DNA from: Mayamaea pseudoterrestris
Taxonomy: Eukaryota > Bacillariophyta > Bacillariophyceae > Sellaphorales > Sellaphoraceae
Direction of reading: 5' to 3'
Length of the DNA stretch: 64,000 bases
NCBI GenBank assembly: GCA_027923505.1
Contig: BROI01000010.1
Span: 310,001-374,000, forward strand
This document shows positions 1-10,086 of this stretch, in pieces. Each line of letters starts with the position of its first letter. The stretch's first letter is position 1. Under the pieces are notes generated by a model, which worked only from the letters and a program-made list of their open reading frames with translations, ran no database searches and was not told the DNA's origin. Position numbers and translations under genes: made by a program.

Positions 1-316
1 TAGAAGGCGCCACTGGTGCACCAATGGAGCATCCAATGAGCATCTGCATGGCCAAACCCTTGTCCCGTATGTTCATTTGGCGTGGTTAAACCCCTCCATG
101 GCATCCAAGTAGCTCAGTGGTGGTGAGAAGGAAAATCCTTCTGAGCGCCAGTTGAAGGGGCATCTGCCTAGAAGGCGCCACTGGTGCACCAATGGAGCAT
201 CCAATGAGCATCTGCATGGCCAAACCCTTGTCCCGTATGTTCATTTGGCGTGGTGAAACCCCTCCATGGCATCCAAGTAGCTCAGTGATGGTGAGAAGGA
301 ATATCCTTCTGAGCGG
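1..316. repeat. 168-bp direct repeat, two copies
   Basis: The motif tagaaggcgccactggtgca begins at 1 and again at 169, giving a 168-bp period. The second copy is nearly identical to the first and is lost around 316, where a different repeat family starts. The period is a multiple of three, so long open frames appear on the minus strand, but they only reproduce the repeat and are not taken as genes. The array may continue to the left of the window. Confidence 0.85.
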
Positions 317-317
317 C

Positions 318-1503
318 ACTTCTGTGTAGCTGGTGACTGTGTGGCTCTTTGCCCTCCCCGATTACTGATGCTACATTTGAGCTGGGAATGATTGTTATGC
401 ACCAATATCACCGCATATGTGTCCCCAGGGATAGCCAGAACAGAAATCATGGAACAAGACTATTCGGGGTAGTCATTAAAGGCCGCACACTGTAGAACCT
501 TGCAGCTGGTTACTGTTTGGATCTTTGCCCTCCCAATCAACTGATGCTACATGTGAGCTGGGATTGATTGTTATGCACCAATCTCACCTCATAAATGTCC
601 ATAAACATATCCAGAACAGACTTCATGGAACAAGACTTTTGGGAAAAGCTTTTGAAGGCCACACATGTAGCACCATGGAGCCGGTTACTGTGCGGATTTT
701 TGCCTTCCCAAACAACTGATGCTACACGTGAGCTGGGAATGATTGTTATGCACCAATCTCACCGCATACATGTCCCTAAGAATAGCCAAAACAGAATTCA
801 TGGAACAGGACTATAGGGGGTAGTCTCTGAAGGCCACACATGTAGCACCATGCAGCTGGTTACTGTGTGTATCTTTGCCCTCCCAAACAACTGATGCTAC
901 ATGTAAGCTGGGAATGATTGGTATGCACCAATCTCACCGCATACATGTCCTCGAAGATAGCCAGAACGGACTTCATGGAACAAGACTTTTGGGAAAAGCC
1001 TTTGAAGGCCACACATGAAGCACCATGGAGCGGGTTACTGTGCGGATCTTTGCCCTCCCAAACAACTGGTGCTACATGTGAGCTGGAAATGATTTTTATG
1101 CACCAAGCTCACCGCATATGTGTCCCCAAAGATAGCCAGAGTAGAATTCATGGAACAAGACTATTGCAGGTAGTCATTGAAGGCCTTACACCGTAGCACC
1201 ATGGAGCAGGTTACTGTGCGGATCTTTGCCCTCCCAAACAACTGATGCTACACGTGAGCTGGGAATGATTGTTATGCACCAATCTCACCGCATATGTGTC
1301 CCCAAGGATAGCCAGAACAGAATTCATGGAACAGGACTATTGGAGGTAGCCTTTGAAGGCCACACATGTAGCACCATGGAGCTGGTTACTGTGTGGATCT
1401 TTGCCCTTGCCCTCCCAAACAACTGATGCTACATGTGAGCTGGAAATGATTGTTATGCACCAATATCACTGGATACGTGTCCCCAAGGATAGCCAGAACA
1501 GAG
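318..1503. repeat. ~175-bp satellite-like tandem array
   Basis: The motif gctacaNgtgagctgg recurs at 370, 546, 721, 896, 1071, 1247 and 1428, so the periods are 176, 175, 175, 175, 176 and 181 bp. Units differ by scattered substitutions, and the last is broken off near 1503. Two variants can be told apart by the middle of the unit: the units at 546 and 896 carry gacttttgggaaaag, while the others carry a gactat...ggtagtc version. Open frames inside are chance products of the periodicity. No transposase or reverse-transcriptase coding is visible. Confidence 0.9.
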
Positions 1504-1604
1504 TTGGTTGCAGTAGGATATATCCCGACATGTCTCACGACATTACTTGGAATACTGCAGCTGCGACCTAGATGATGTCATGGTTGTGGTGCATGCAATG
1601 ACCC

Positions 1605-1984
1605 CTAATAATAAACGTGTTAGCTATCCCAAACACATTGCTTTAATTTAGGAGTATGCTCTCAGAGAGCCATCAATTACGACTAAATTACTGCAATCTC
1701 TAGCCTCTCCTTGTGTGAGACCGTTGATCCTACCACCTCCCCGCTCCGCGAATGTGTTTATGCATTCTGCATTCTGTCATCTACCTACGGCTGGCTAATA
1801 ATAAACGTATTAGCTATCCCAAACACATTGCTTTAATTTAGGAGTATGCTCTCAGAGAGCCATCAATTACCACTAAATTACTGCAATCTCTAGCCTCTCC
1901 TTGTGTGAAACCGTTGATCCTACCACCTCCCCGCTCCGCGAATGTGTTTATGCATTCTGCATTCTGTCATCTACCTACGGCTGG
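1605..1984. repeat. 190-bp recent tandem duplication
   Basis: Bases 1605-1794 are repeated at 1795-1984 with about three differences. The second copy contains the stop codon of the minus-strand macro-domain gene (1975-1977), so the duplicated unit is that gene's 3' flank plus its last three codons or so. The near identity indicates a young event. Confidence 0.85.
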
Positions 1985-3805
1985 CCAGTAATCTTCGATG
2001 GACTGACGTCAACCTTCACACGGGCCCAAAATTCCTCCTCCGATATAGAGCAAGCTGCTTCATCCTTGATTATGCTGGACTTGCTCTTAAAAGCACTGTC
2101 AATGACGCCGTAATGAAAAATGTCTAATTCATATGCATTATGGGAGTCATCAGCCGCGTCGTTGGTCGTCACGTCGCCATCATGGTTATCGCCGTCGCCA
2201 CCGTCAAATTGAACCGTTTCGCTAGCAATTGCAGAAGCTGAGTCACTCGCCATGTTCGTGTTGCGGCTAGAAAAGAAGTCGGTCCGATAGGAGCTCATGC
2301 CTGTGACACTTGACCAGGGTGTGTTGAGTGCTGCTTTCCAACCCTTCGCCTCATCGTCGGGTGCATTGTCACTATTGCTTTGATAAGAGTTCGTACCGGT
2401 ATGAACGACTGCGCTGCTCTTGCTTCCATGGACATCGGCTTTGACCGCAGGAACTCCAACGTGACTACTAGCCTGCGTCAAATCCGTCATGTTTGAAAAG
2501 CTGTAGCGACAGCCACCACTAGCACTTGGCCAGCCTCCACCATCGACTCGCACCCAATCGTCAATATTCTCGTCGCTGGTCCAAGCTACTTTGGATGTTC
2601 TGCCATTATCCTGGTCCCTGACGTTTCCATCATGACCTTTGCCATGTGCATCCTCGTCGTCGTGGGTGGCGGACGCCGCAAAAGCACTTTTGCAATCCAC
2701 GGGTGCTTCCGTATCAATCGACATTGGCGATCCACAGTCGCTCTTTTGTTTCTTGGTGACTGGGGAATTGTCGGCGGAAGGTGAACCCAAAACATGACGA
2801 CACGCCTCAAGCAAGGTTTCGCACTCCTCGCGAGTAAATCCGCATAATGTAATCTCCGCGATTGATGCTTGTCCTGGCAATGGAGAAGGCGGAGGCGATG
2901 GCGGAAGTGGTGCAGTGAGTGGATTATCTGGATCGAATGCAGCATCTGCCTTAAGCTTTTCGTTATTGCCATCATCCACACTCGACCCTTGCGTATCTAC
3001 CAAGGGAGCCCAGCTTTGAATCGCGTCGATGGAAACTTGCAAAATCTCAAGCAACGAAACATGCGCCCGAAAGATTCCAGCGGAAAGAAGGGAAAATCCA
3101 ACCTTTTGAATGCCGTGTTCCAAGGCTCGATCGAGTGATTCTTGGTAGGCGCCATTTAACAGCTCATGTCCATGGCTCGTCCCTTGACTCCCTCGAAAGT
3201 TTGAATAGTCCGGTCCGACGGCGTGAATGACGTAAGGAACATGCAAGCGACCATAGTCGTTTGGACCTGTCAAGACAGCCTCTCCAGTTGGACATCGAAT
3301 CTCGGAGCGAAAGGCGAACATGTTGCGCATAGCGAAATAGTCATTGGAACCTTGTTCGGAAACAATGGGTAGATTGAGTCGGTCATGTCGCAATCGAAAG
3401 CCCCCTAGTATTCAAATAATGAGAGCAAGTCAAATATGTTATAAGGATCAATTGCAATCAACAGTTGAATTATTGTCATTGCCATGGTCAGCATCAATGC
3501 TCACCTGCACTACTAATCGCTCCGTCAATGCCTCCTCCGCCGAGACATCCTTCATTAGCCGCATTTACAATCGCCGATTTGAGTACGACAGGCAAAGAAT
3601 CTTGCTTTTTATCCTTTAGATCATCTTTGCCGTCTCCAATTGTACTTGTGTCTGCTGTTGCAGCTGCAATAAAATGATCGAATCCGTAGTCGACGACTGA
3701 TCCGTGTACGATGCGAACTGTTCCAATATGCGGAGAAACATTGGAATAAGAAGCGATCAGTCGCATACGAGGAGGTGAACGGGAACGAGTAAAAGTCTTC
3801 TTCAT
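1975..3805 (-). CDS. Macro-domain (ADP-ribose-binding) protein
   Basis: Two exons, 3505-3805 and 1975-3404, are joined across a 100-bp GT-AG intron (3405-3504) to give 576 aa in frame. The macro fold is shown by IVNAAN at residues 79-84 followed by GCLGGGGIDGAI, then GEAVLTG and YVIHAVGP, and the SLLSAGIFR phosphate-loop segment in exon 2. The last strand and helix (ITLCGFTREECETLLEACRH) come after a Pro/Ser-rich insertion of about 50 residues. The Asn and Gly-rich loop are those of ADP-ribose-binding and often hydrolytic MacroD-type domains, so removal or reading of ADP-ribose or O-acetyl-ADP-ribose is the likely role (inferred). The C-terminal 280 residues or so are acidic, low-complexity and probably disordered. 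No targeting signal is seen, so a nuclear or cytosolic site is likely. The stop lies inside a duplicated 190-bp block. Confidence 0.85.
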
Positions 3806-4067
3806 ACTGATGCTGCGTTGGCAGTGAATAATAACATGTATTATGCGGAATGAACGACGAGAATTTCATGATCTCGTCAACGCGTCGCTTCGATGCGCGG
3901 ATCGCTCTCGATGACGATTCCGCGCGGGAATGAAAAGATCGAACGATATAACCGCTACGACATCCAAAGGACGAAAAACTCCGATAATGCGAAGCTCCTT
4001 CGTGCCTCAATAACATACGATAGCAAAACAAAGCAATCAACTCTAAATTACATTTATGTTTTACATA

Positions 4068-4895
4068 CTATTGCTTCATGGTTGGTCGTCGCATGGCCAT
4101 GCGACGCATTTCCTCCAAAGAAGGAATTTGACTCGAGTCAAGCAAGTCATCGGTCAAGCGTCCCTGTGTTCGATAGTCCGAAACTGACGCTGCCATGTTT
4201 GCCACGGCCACTCGTAGCGAGTCAATGTTGCGCGACTGGAGCGCTTTTGCGTATAGTTGATATGCTATTTGAAAGGCTAGAGCGTCAGCCTTCATCTTTT
4301 TGGCAAAGTCCGTCGTCAAGCTCAAGCCTTGGCCATCAAGCGAGGATTGATATAGCTGCAGCGGCAAGACAGCATTGTCTGCCGTCTTGCTAAAATCCTC
4401 AAGTAATTCCCAGTTTGATTCAGCAATGGCGTCTGGTATCGACACAAGTTCCTGCGAAAGCTTTTGAATGCGCGGCAAGTATCGCTTCTTTGCCGTAGGA
4501 TAGTAGTAGGAGCTTCGAAGAGTTGGATCAATCTGGCCCTTGCCTACGGCATTGTTGGGTACTTGAGCTGTCGCCGGGGCAACCTTCTTTTCGATATTCT
4601 TTGGGTCGGTGCCGTAGTCGTCGAGTAAACCGGCATTAGCAGAAGACGCTGCAACGAAAATAGTAGGGACTGCAGGAGTAATGGAATACATCATGTTTCG
4701 CCTGGTAACAGCAAATAGACTTGTAGAGCTTTGAAAAGGTGGTGATAAAGCTTCTTCTGGTAGAGGATGTCGATAACGTTGTTCAAGTGACGATGGAAAA
4801 GCATTCTTGAGAGCTGACAATGGCGCATACGCATGACCGGAAGTTACACTAAGCGCCATAGCAAAAACATGCTGTATTCTAATCATCCTATACAT
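4068..4895 (-). CDS. Thylakoid-lumen protein, possible PsbQ/Psb31-type helical bundle
   Basis: Single exon, 275 aa from the ATG at 4895; the open frame runs further upstream but has no other ATG. The N-terminus is a plastid bipartite leader: MYRMIRIQHVFAMALS signal, cleavage at GHA/YAP, a transit-like stretch, then a second, twin-arginine signal (RRNMMYS, hydrophobic core, SSANA/GLLDDYG) typical of Tat-dependent lumen import. The mature part of about 187 residues is almost all helical and ends in EEMRRMAMRRPTMKQ. Size, helicity and lumen routing fit the PsbQ/Psb31-like extrinsic photosystem proteins of diatoms. No residue-level signature proves this, so another lumen protein of photosystem I or II is possible. 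It is divergent from the BET gene at 5225. Confidence 0.7.
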   Translation of the reverse strand: MYRMIRIQHVFAMALSVTSGHAYAPLSALKNAFPSSLEQRYRHPLPEEALSPPFQSSTSLFAVTRRNMMYSITPAVPTIFVAASSANAGLLDDYGTDPKNIEKKVAPATAQVPNNAVGKGQIDPTLRSSYYYPTAKKRYLPRIQKLSQELVSIPDAIAESNWELLEDFSKTADNAVLPLQLYQSSLDGQGLSLTTDFAKKMKADALAFQIAYQLYAKALQSRNIDSLRVAVANMAASVSDYRTQGRLTDDLLDSSQIPSLEEMRRMAMRRPTMKQ

Positions 4896-5224
4896 ACACG
4901 CTGCTATCTCCGCCTTAGTAGACAAAGCAAGTCGACAGTGAGCTGAGTGGTCGTCGTTCTTGCCGATTGCCGACCATGGTCAAAGGCGAAGAAACGGCTG
5001 ATGACGCACCACATTTTTTACGTCATTCACGATTGAGAGTCTCATTCACGCAAGCGACGCACTGGCACTGAAACAGCGCTCCACCATGGCGCGCTGCCGC
5101 AACTGCAAAACGCAGCATCAGCGCTCCCATTCTTCGTTCCCTCGCCGACAGGAACTAAGATACCTCATACCTCAACTCCCTTCTCTATCCATTGCGACAT
5201 TTAGTCAGTCTTTAGTCAGTCATT
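4896..5224. other. Divergent intergenic region
   Basis: This stretch separates two divergent starts. It contains acgtcattcacgattgagagtctc-type promoter sequence around 5020-5060, but no clear named element and no coding exon. Confidence 0.4.
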
Positions 5225-6084
5225 ATGTCAAGTCCAACCCAGGAGGAATGGAAAAAGATTGCCGCTCTCGTCGATAGCTTTTCCAAGCGACCTGATACCG
5301 GTACAAAACCTACTGAAATAGCAGTCTTGATATTTTATTCTGCCATTTTCTCACTCCTTTTCGTGTCTTGTACTTAGAACCGTTTCGCGTCCCAGTGCCG
5401 CACGCCGAATTAGGTGAGTGCTGCGATCATCTGGAGCATTTAATAGTCTACGAGACATAGGTTTGTGAAGACGATGCATTTCCTCTCTTGTCATCCATCT
5501 CATTCATTCATATCTCTCATGATTGCAATGGAACAGGACTCACCGATTATTTAAAAGTCATCAAGACTCCGATGGATTTGGGAACTGTCAAGACCAAGCT
5601 TCGCGGCAAGCAGTACAAGACAATCTTTGAGGTCGGCCATGACGTTCGCCTGATTTGGAAGAATTGCATGACGTACAACCAAGACGGATCCGACTTTCAC
5701 AAGCTTGCCGATGTACTGAGTAAAAAGTGGGACGAAAAGTACAATAAACTGTTGGGTGAAATGGCCCTTTCTACCAGCTCCGATCCAACCATTGCGGCGG
5801 CAGGCAAGGATGTATCCGGTAATTCAACGACACTAATCAAGGATCGCCAAGCATTTGCACGCTCTCTCTATAACATTACTAAAGAGGAGCTTGGCAAGGT
5901 CTTGGTCGAATTGGAGCAAAAATGTCCATCCAGCATTACGCGCAACGCGCAGGAGGATGAGGTCGAGTTGAATGTTGACAAGATTTCCGCACACTTGCTC
6001 ATGGAGCTGCAAACCTTTGTGTCAAGCTGCGGACAAAAGGCCAAGAAGAAGAAGGTTGCGACGGGAGCGACGGCAAAGAAGTAA
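5225..6084 (+). CDS. BET-type protein: single bromodomain plus NET domain
   Basis: Three exons, 5225-5300, 5378-5413 and 5537-6084, with introns of 77 and 123 bp, give 219 aa in frame. The 36-bp middle exon is needed to complete the ZA loop: splicing produces PFRVPVPHAELGLTDYLKVI followed by KTPMDLGTVKTKL, the canonical bromodomain start. CMTYNQDGSDFHKLADVL carries the acetyl-lysine-contacting Asn. The NET (extraterminal) domain follows (KDRQAFARSLYNITKEELGK to LLMELQTFV), and the protein ends in a basic tail KKKKVATGATAKK. Bromodomain-NET order defines the BET family, which reads acetylated histones and recruits partners through the NET domain; the location is nuclear. It is compact compared with two-bromodomain animal BETs and resembles the one-bromodomain plant GTE layout. 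Confidence 0.88.
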
Positions 6085-6445
6085 AGTAGTGAGGCGAGTG
6101 GTTGCGGCATATATGTGTTGGACTGCGCTACTCGATGTAATTTGAGAGCGATTGTATCTTCGAATGAGACTAGATGATACAACTTATCACAACAAAAATA
6201 ATGAGTTCAACTTTAGTATTAAGCAGTGTTTAATAGGGTTTGTGCGCTATTAAATGCAATGGTGTGTCTGCGGCACCGTTTTGTTTTCGATGTATCGACT
6301 CGAGTATTGTCTTTTGCAAATAAAACGACAGGATCCTTTCTCGCCCTCGGTGCTGTACACGCTCAAAGGCAAGGTGCAGTGCCTACTGCGTGTTACTCGG
6401 CGAACGCTTGCTCGCACTCGCCCATCTCATTGCAGGACCATGCGT

Positions 6446-7378
6446 TCATTCGTCAAAGTGAACTCGTCGCTCGTTCGGTCGATTTGCAAACGCATCCATC
6501 ATTGTGTAGGGAAGTTCCGTCTGCGTTATTGTACTTGCATCATTCGAATCCGCTCGCTGAACAAGTACTTGCAAGTCTTGCTCAAGCACATGCTTGGGAA
6601 TCATTCCAATCAATGCCGTTTCAACACTTCCATTAGCATCCACTAGCGCAATATGCGGAATGGCGTCCACACCAAACGTTTCAATCGCTTTATAGGTATA
6701 AGAGTCACTCAAGTCCCCATTGACCAATACGAAATTGACGCGGTCGCCAAACTCTTGCTGAATCATGAACATGGTCGGTGCTTCCTCCTTGCAATTCTTG
6801 CACCAGGGTGCCCAAAACTGAACCAGCGTTGGCTTTTGGTTCGTTCCAATGATGCTCAGTGGCGGTGAACGCGCCTGCATGCTTGCCAATAGTTGCAAGG
6901 ATGATAGTGGATGAGTGTAGTGCCACGCGTAGTTGGAAACGGCGAATACGACGCTGGCGACTGCAACTAGTGCGTTGCGGCGAAGCATGGATTGAATCGA
7001 AGAGTTGCTGTCACTTGATGTTGCTTCTGTTGCTGATGGTTCTCTGATACCAAAGGTAGTACTGGCTGCAGCAGCAGACGTAGAAACAGTCGAGGGGCGA
7101 CGCAGTTGAACCACTTGTCCAAATTGTGGCAAAGGGGTTAAAGCTTCGTCCATTTGCGTTGTATGATTGCTGCTGCTGGTTATTGGCGTTGACAGAACAA
7201 ACTTTTCATTCGTTGTTGCAGTCTCGTCTGACGCAGCTGTCATAGATCTACAAGTCGGACTTCTTTCATGGCGTTCGAATGTTCCTGCGGAATACCTGTG
7301 CTTGTCGGGAGCTGTGATAAAGGCTGCATTCCCTTGCAAACAGCAAAGGCAGAGTAATAGCAGCTGATGCATCTTCAT
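6446..7378 (-). CDS. Membrane-anchored plastid thioredoxin (HCF164/TxlA-like)
   Basis: Single exon, 310 aa from the ATG at 7378; a second ATG at 7372 is equally good. The leader MKMHQLLLLCLCCLQGNA/AFIT is a signal peptide with a plastid-type cleavage site. One hydrophobic segment (about residues 135-152, NALVAVASVVFAVSNYAW) anchors the protein. The C-terminal domain is a thioredoxin fold: LVQFWAPWCKNC with active-site CxxC at about 192-196, then VDAIPHIALVDANG with the cis-proline. HCF164 and cyanobacterial TxlA have the same plan and pass reducing power across the thylakoid for cytochrome b6f assembly. That role is inferred from architecture; other membrane thioredoxins remain possible. Confidence 0.8.
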   Translation of the reverse strand: MKMHQLLLLCLCCLQGNAAFITAPDKHRYSAGTFERHERSPTCRSMTAASDETATTNEKFVLSTPITSSSNHTTQMDEALTPLPQFGQVVQLRRPSTVSTSAAAASTTFGIREPSATEATSSDSNSSIQSMLRRNALVAVASVVFAVSNYAWHYTHPLSSLQLLASMQARSPPLSIIGTNQKPTLVQFWAPWCKNCKEEAPTMFMIQQEFGDRVNFVLVNGDLSDSYTYKAIETFGVDAIPHIALVDANGSVETALIGMIPKHVLEQDLQVLVQRADSNDASTITQTELPYTMMDAFANRPNERRVHFDE

Positions 7379-7751
7379 ATGGATTGTTTTGTTATACTGC
7401 GAAGCTGTTATAGTCTGCGAAAGAGACAAGCCTGTTCTTCTTGTTGTTCTCGTGTTGAAGCGTCGACCATCATCATGGTGGCGCGCTGACGCGCCGAAAC
7501 GAACGGGACTCGCGTGAATGAGTCAGGAGAGTGACGCAATGACACTGAGAACCGGTCCGACAATATCTTGCGTACGCACTCCGCGCGCAATGCGACCCGC
7601 AAATTCTTCGTGAAGCAAGTTCCGACGACGCTGCCATCAACAAAAGCATCTTGCTTCTCCTCGGATCATCATTGTTAGGAGAGGCCTTTCATACGACGAC
7701 ATAGAAAATCATTGGGCGCAGATTCGAGCAAATTTACAAGCATTTAGCATC
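7379..7751. other. Divergent intergenic region
   Basis: Shared upstream region of the thioredoxin gene (minus) and the URC1-like gene (plus). No coding exon or repeat is recognised. Confidence 0.4.
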
Positions 7752-9656
7752 ATGAGCAGCAACACGACGACTAGTGTGTCCGTCGACGACAAGGCGGCGA
7801 CTATCATTTCCATTGATTCGTTCGCTGCCAACAAGCGAGCGTCATCCGAATCTTTGGTTCCTTCGAGTCAGGAGAACTATGAAGGACTCTCACCGCGACA
7901 GCAATCCAAGAAGAAGGTCAAGTCAAATCAAAATGGTAAGGGGCAAGTTGTACTTCTGCTATTGTATGATGAATGACGAACGATGCTTGCTCCAAGAATT
8001 TGCGACAGCCGAAATCTTGGCGCGCACGTCTGGATTAATCGCAGCATTGACTATGTGTTGAATTTGTTTCTATCATGATGTCTTGATGTCTCGGCTTTTC
8101 TTTCTTTGTCTGCAAATATCCTTCGTTCCCTCATTGCTTCCATTATTGCCTTCTGCACTTCCACAGACAATACAAACAGCGGCAACGACATTCCAGATCC
8201 CCAAATATCCGACGCCAACCACATTACACTGACTTCACACCCTGATGCCTTTGGAGTGGATCCAATTCCCATTTCGTGGGGACATCCCGATCCAAAGATT
8301 CGCGGTCCCATTGTTTGCACGGTGCGTCACTCGGCCCAGCGAAACGCCATTGGCGCTCACCAAGGAAGCTACTGCATTTACACTGGCTTGGCACTGGCTG
8401 CGGGTGCGCTTGATCCAGACTATGTTCCAAACCTTTCGTTAACGTCGCCCGTGTTTACCGTTGGCCCGCATGCGTCGTGGAGCGATCCAAAAAAGATGGC
8501 ATCCATGGATCCCTTTGGACATTTGACAACGTCGGCGTATAACGACTGGCTGGACAAGGGATGGGACATTCGTCCAACCATTGCCGTGACCAAGGCGCAC
8601 ATTGATTTGCCCGAATGTCGCGAGGCACTTGCAGCCGGTCGGTTGGTGCCGGATCACAAGATTTTGTTGCCCACGGGGCAGTCGGTTTGCGGCAAGGCGG
8701 CGATTGAACCAGTGTGGTATCTGCCGGAGATTGCGCGACGATTCCAAACGACGGAAAGCAACTTACGGCAATCAATCTTTCGCATGACGAATGGCATGTA
8801 TCCGGAATTAGGTATGTTGACAGAGTCAAATTTGATATTTTGGTTCTGTTTCAATGTTTGTCGTTCTCACTCACTTCCTCGCAATACTCGACTCGATATT
8901 TGGGATAGTCACTCGTCCCGATATCAAAGTATTTCTACCTCCCATTGGTGGCCTGACAATTTACATTTGGGGAGATCCCGACACAATTCCAGACGAGGAC
9001 ATTGAGCTGACTTGTCGGGTCCATGATGAATGCAATGGAAGCGACGTGTTTGGCAGCGATATTTGTACCTGTCGACCGTATCTCACACATGCGATTGAAG
9101 AGTGCATCAAAACTGCTCAACGAGGTGGTTGTGGAATTGTCATTTACTTCCGCAAGGAAGGACGGAGTCTCGGTGAAGTGACAAAGTACTTGGTGTACAA
9201 TACGCGCAAGCGACAAGAAGGTGGAGACTCGGCGGCACAGTACTTTGCATGTACTGAGAAGGTGGCCGGTGTGCAAGATACTCGGTTTCAGTAAGTGAGA
9301 GAATGAAAGAGAATTGGTTGGATTTTTGTTATCTTTGTATTCTTACTCACTACATCTTGCCTCGCAGAGCATTGATGCCCGATCCCTTGCACTTTCTTGG
9401 GGTGACAAAGATTCACAACTTTATCAGCATGTCCGACATGAAGTATAATGCCATTATCAACTCTGGTATCAAAATTGTAAACCGCATTGAAATTCCTCCC
9501 GACATGGTTCCCGACGATGCGCAAGTGGAGATTACGGCCAAGGTGTTTCATGGTTACAATGCTGGCAAGGCCTACCAAGGAATCGACGAGGAGTCAATGA
9601 AAAAGACTAAAGGTCGAGATTATCATTATGACGGTACCAGTACAGATGATAAGTAG
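7752..9656 (+). CDS. URC1: URC1-like protein: GTP_CH_N plus GTP cyclohydrolase II domain
   Basis: Four exons, 7752-7935, 8167-8811, 8909-9290 and 9368-9656, total 1500 nt (499 aa), with all phases consistent. After a disordered N-terminus of about 60 residues, the segment from SHPDAFGVDPIPISWGHPDP to NGMYPEL matches the GTP_CH_N domain. The RibA-type domain follows with RVHDECNGSDVFGSDICTC (about residues 312-330; three zinc-binding Cys) and FRKEGRSLGEVTKY. The same two-domain fusion is URC1 of the fungal uracil-catabolism pathway and related bacterial proteins, rather than riboflavin-pathway RibA/RibBA, because there is no RibB half and the GTP_CH_N domain is fused. The expected role is in pyrimidine degradation. 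No targeting sequence is seen, so it is probably cytosolic. Confidence 0.88.
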
Positions 9657-10086
9657 TGGCGATGCTAATTCTTACTTTTTTGAAGGCTCTGATATGCGTT
9701 AAAGGTGGAGCAATCAATTCGTCCAATTAGAATCCAGACGACAGTATTCATTTCGTCGCGCCAAACAATCCTTTAAAGCCTTTGCTTATCAAAAGTCAGC
9801 CGTTCACGTCGGTCACCATGTATGTAACTGGTAGAAAAGACAGGAGCAGCTCCTTCGCGCTTTAAGAAACGGGTTCCGCTCCTTCTTGATCTCTCCGGAA
9901 AAAAGGAATGTCATTAAAGCAGGAACCCACATTGATCATTCGAATCGTCGTAACATCCATACCAGTTAACTCTCTGTGCAGCAAAACTACTGCGTCACTT
10001 GCCTTGTGTATTCATCAGCTACAGCGCTTTTAGGCCGTATAATCGGCTGCGGCTTCAATTTGAGTTTTTGTGCTGTCCATGTCATG
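9657..10086. other. Convergent intergenic region
   Basis: 3' flanks of the URC1-like gene and of the PPR gene at 10087. No further gene is seen. Confidence 0.4.

Noticed and set aside
1-1503. CRISPR array or protein-coding tandem repeats
   Set aside because: Units of 168-176 bp repeat as wholes without spacers, and open frames are broken and differ between units.
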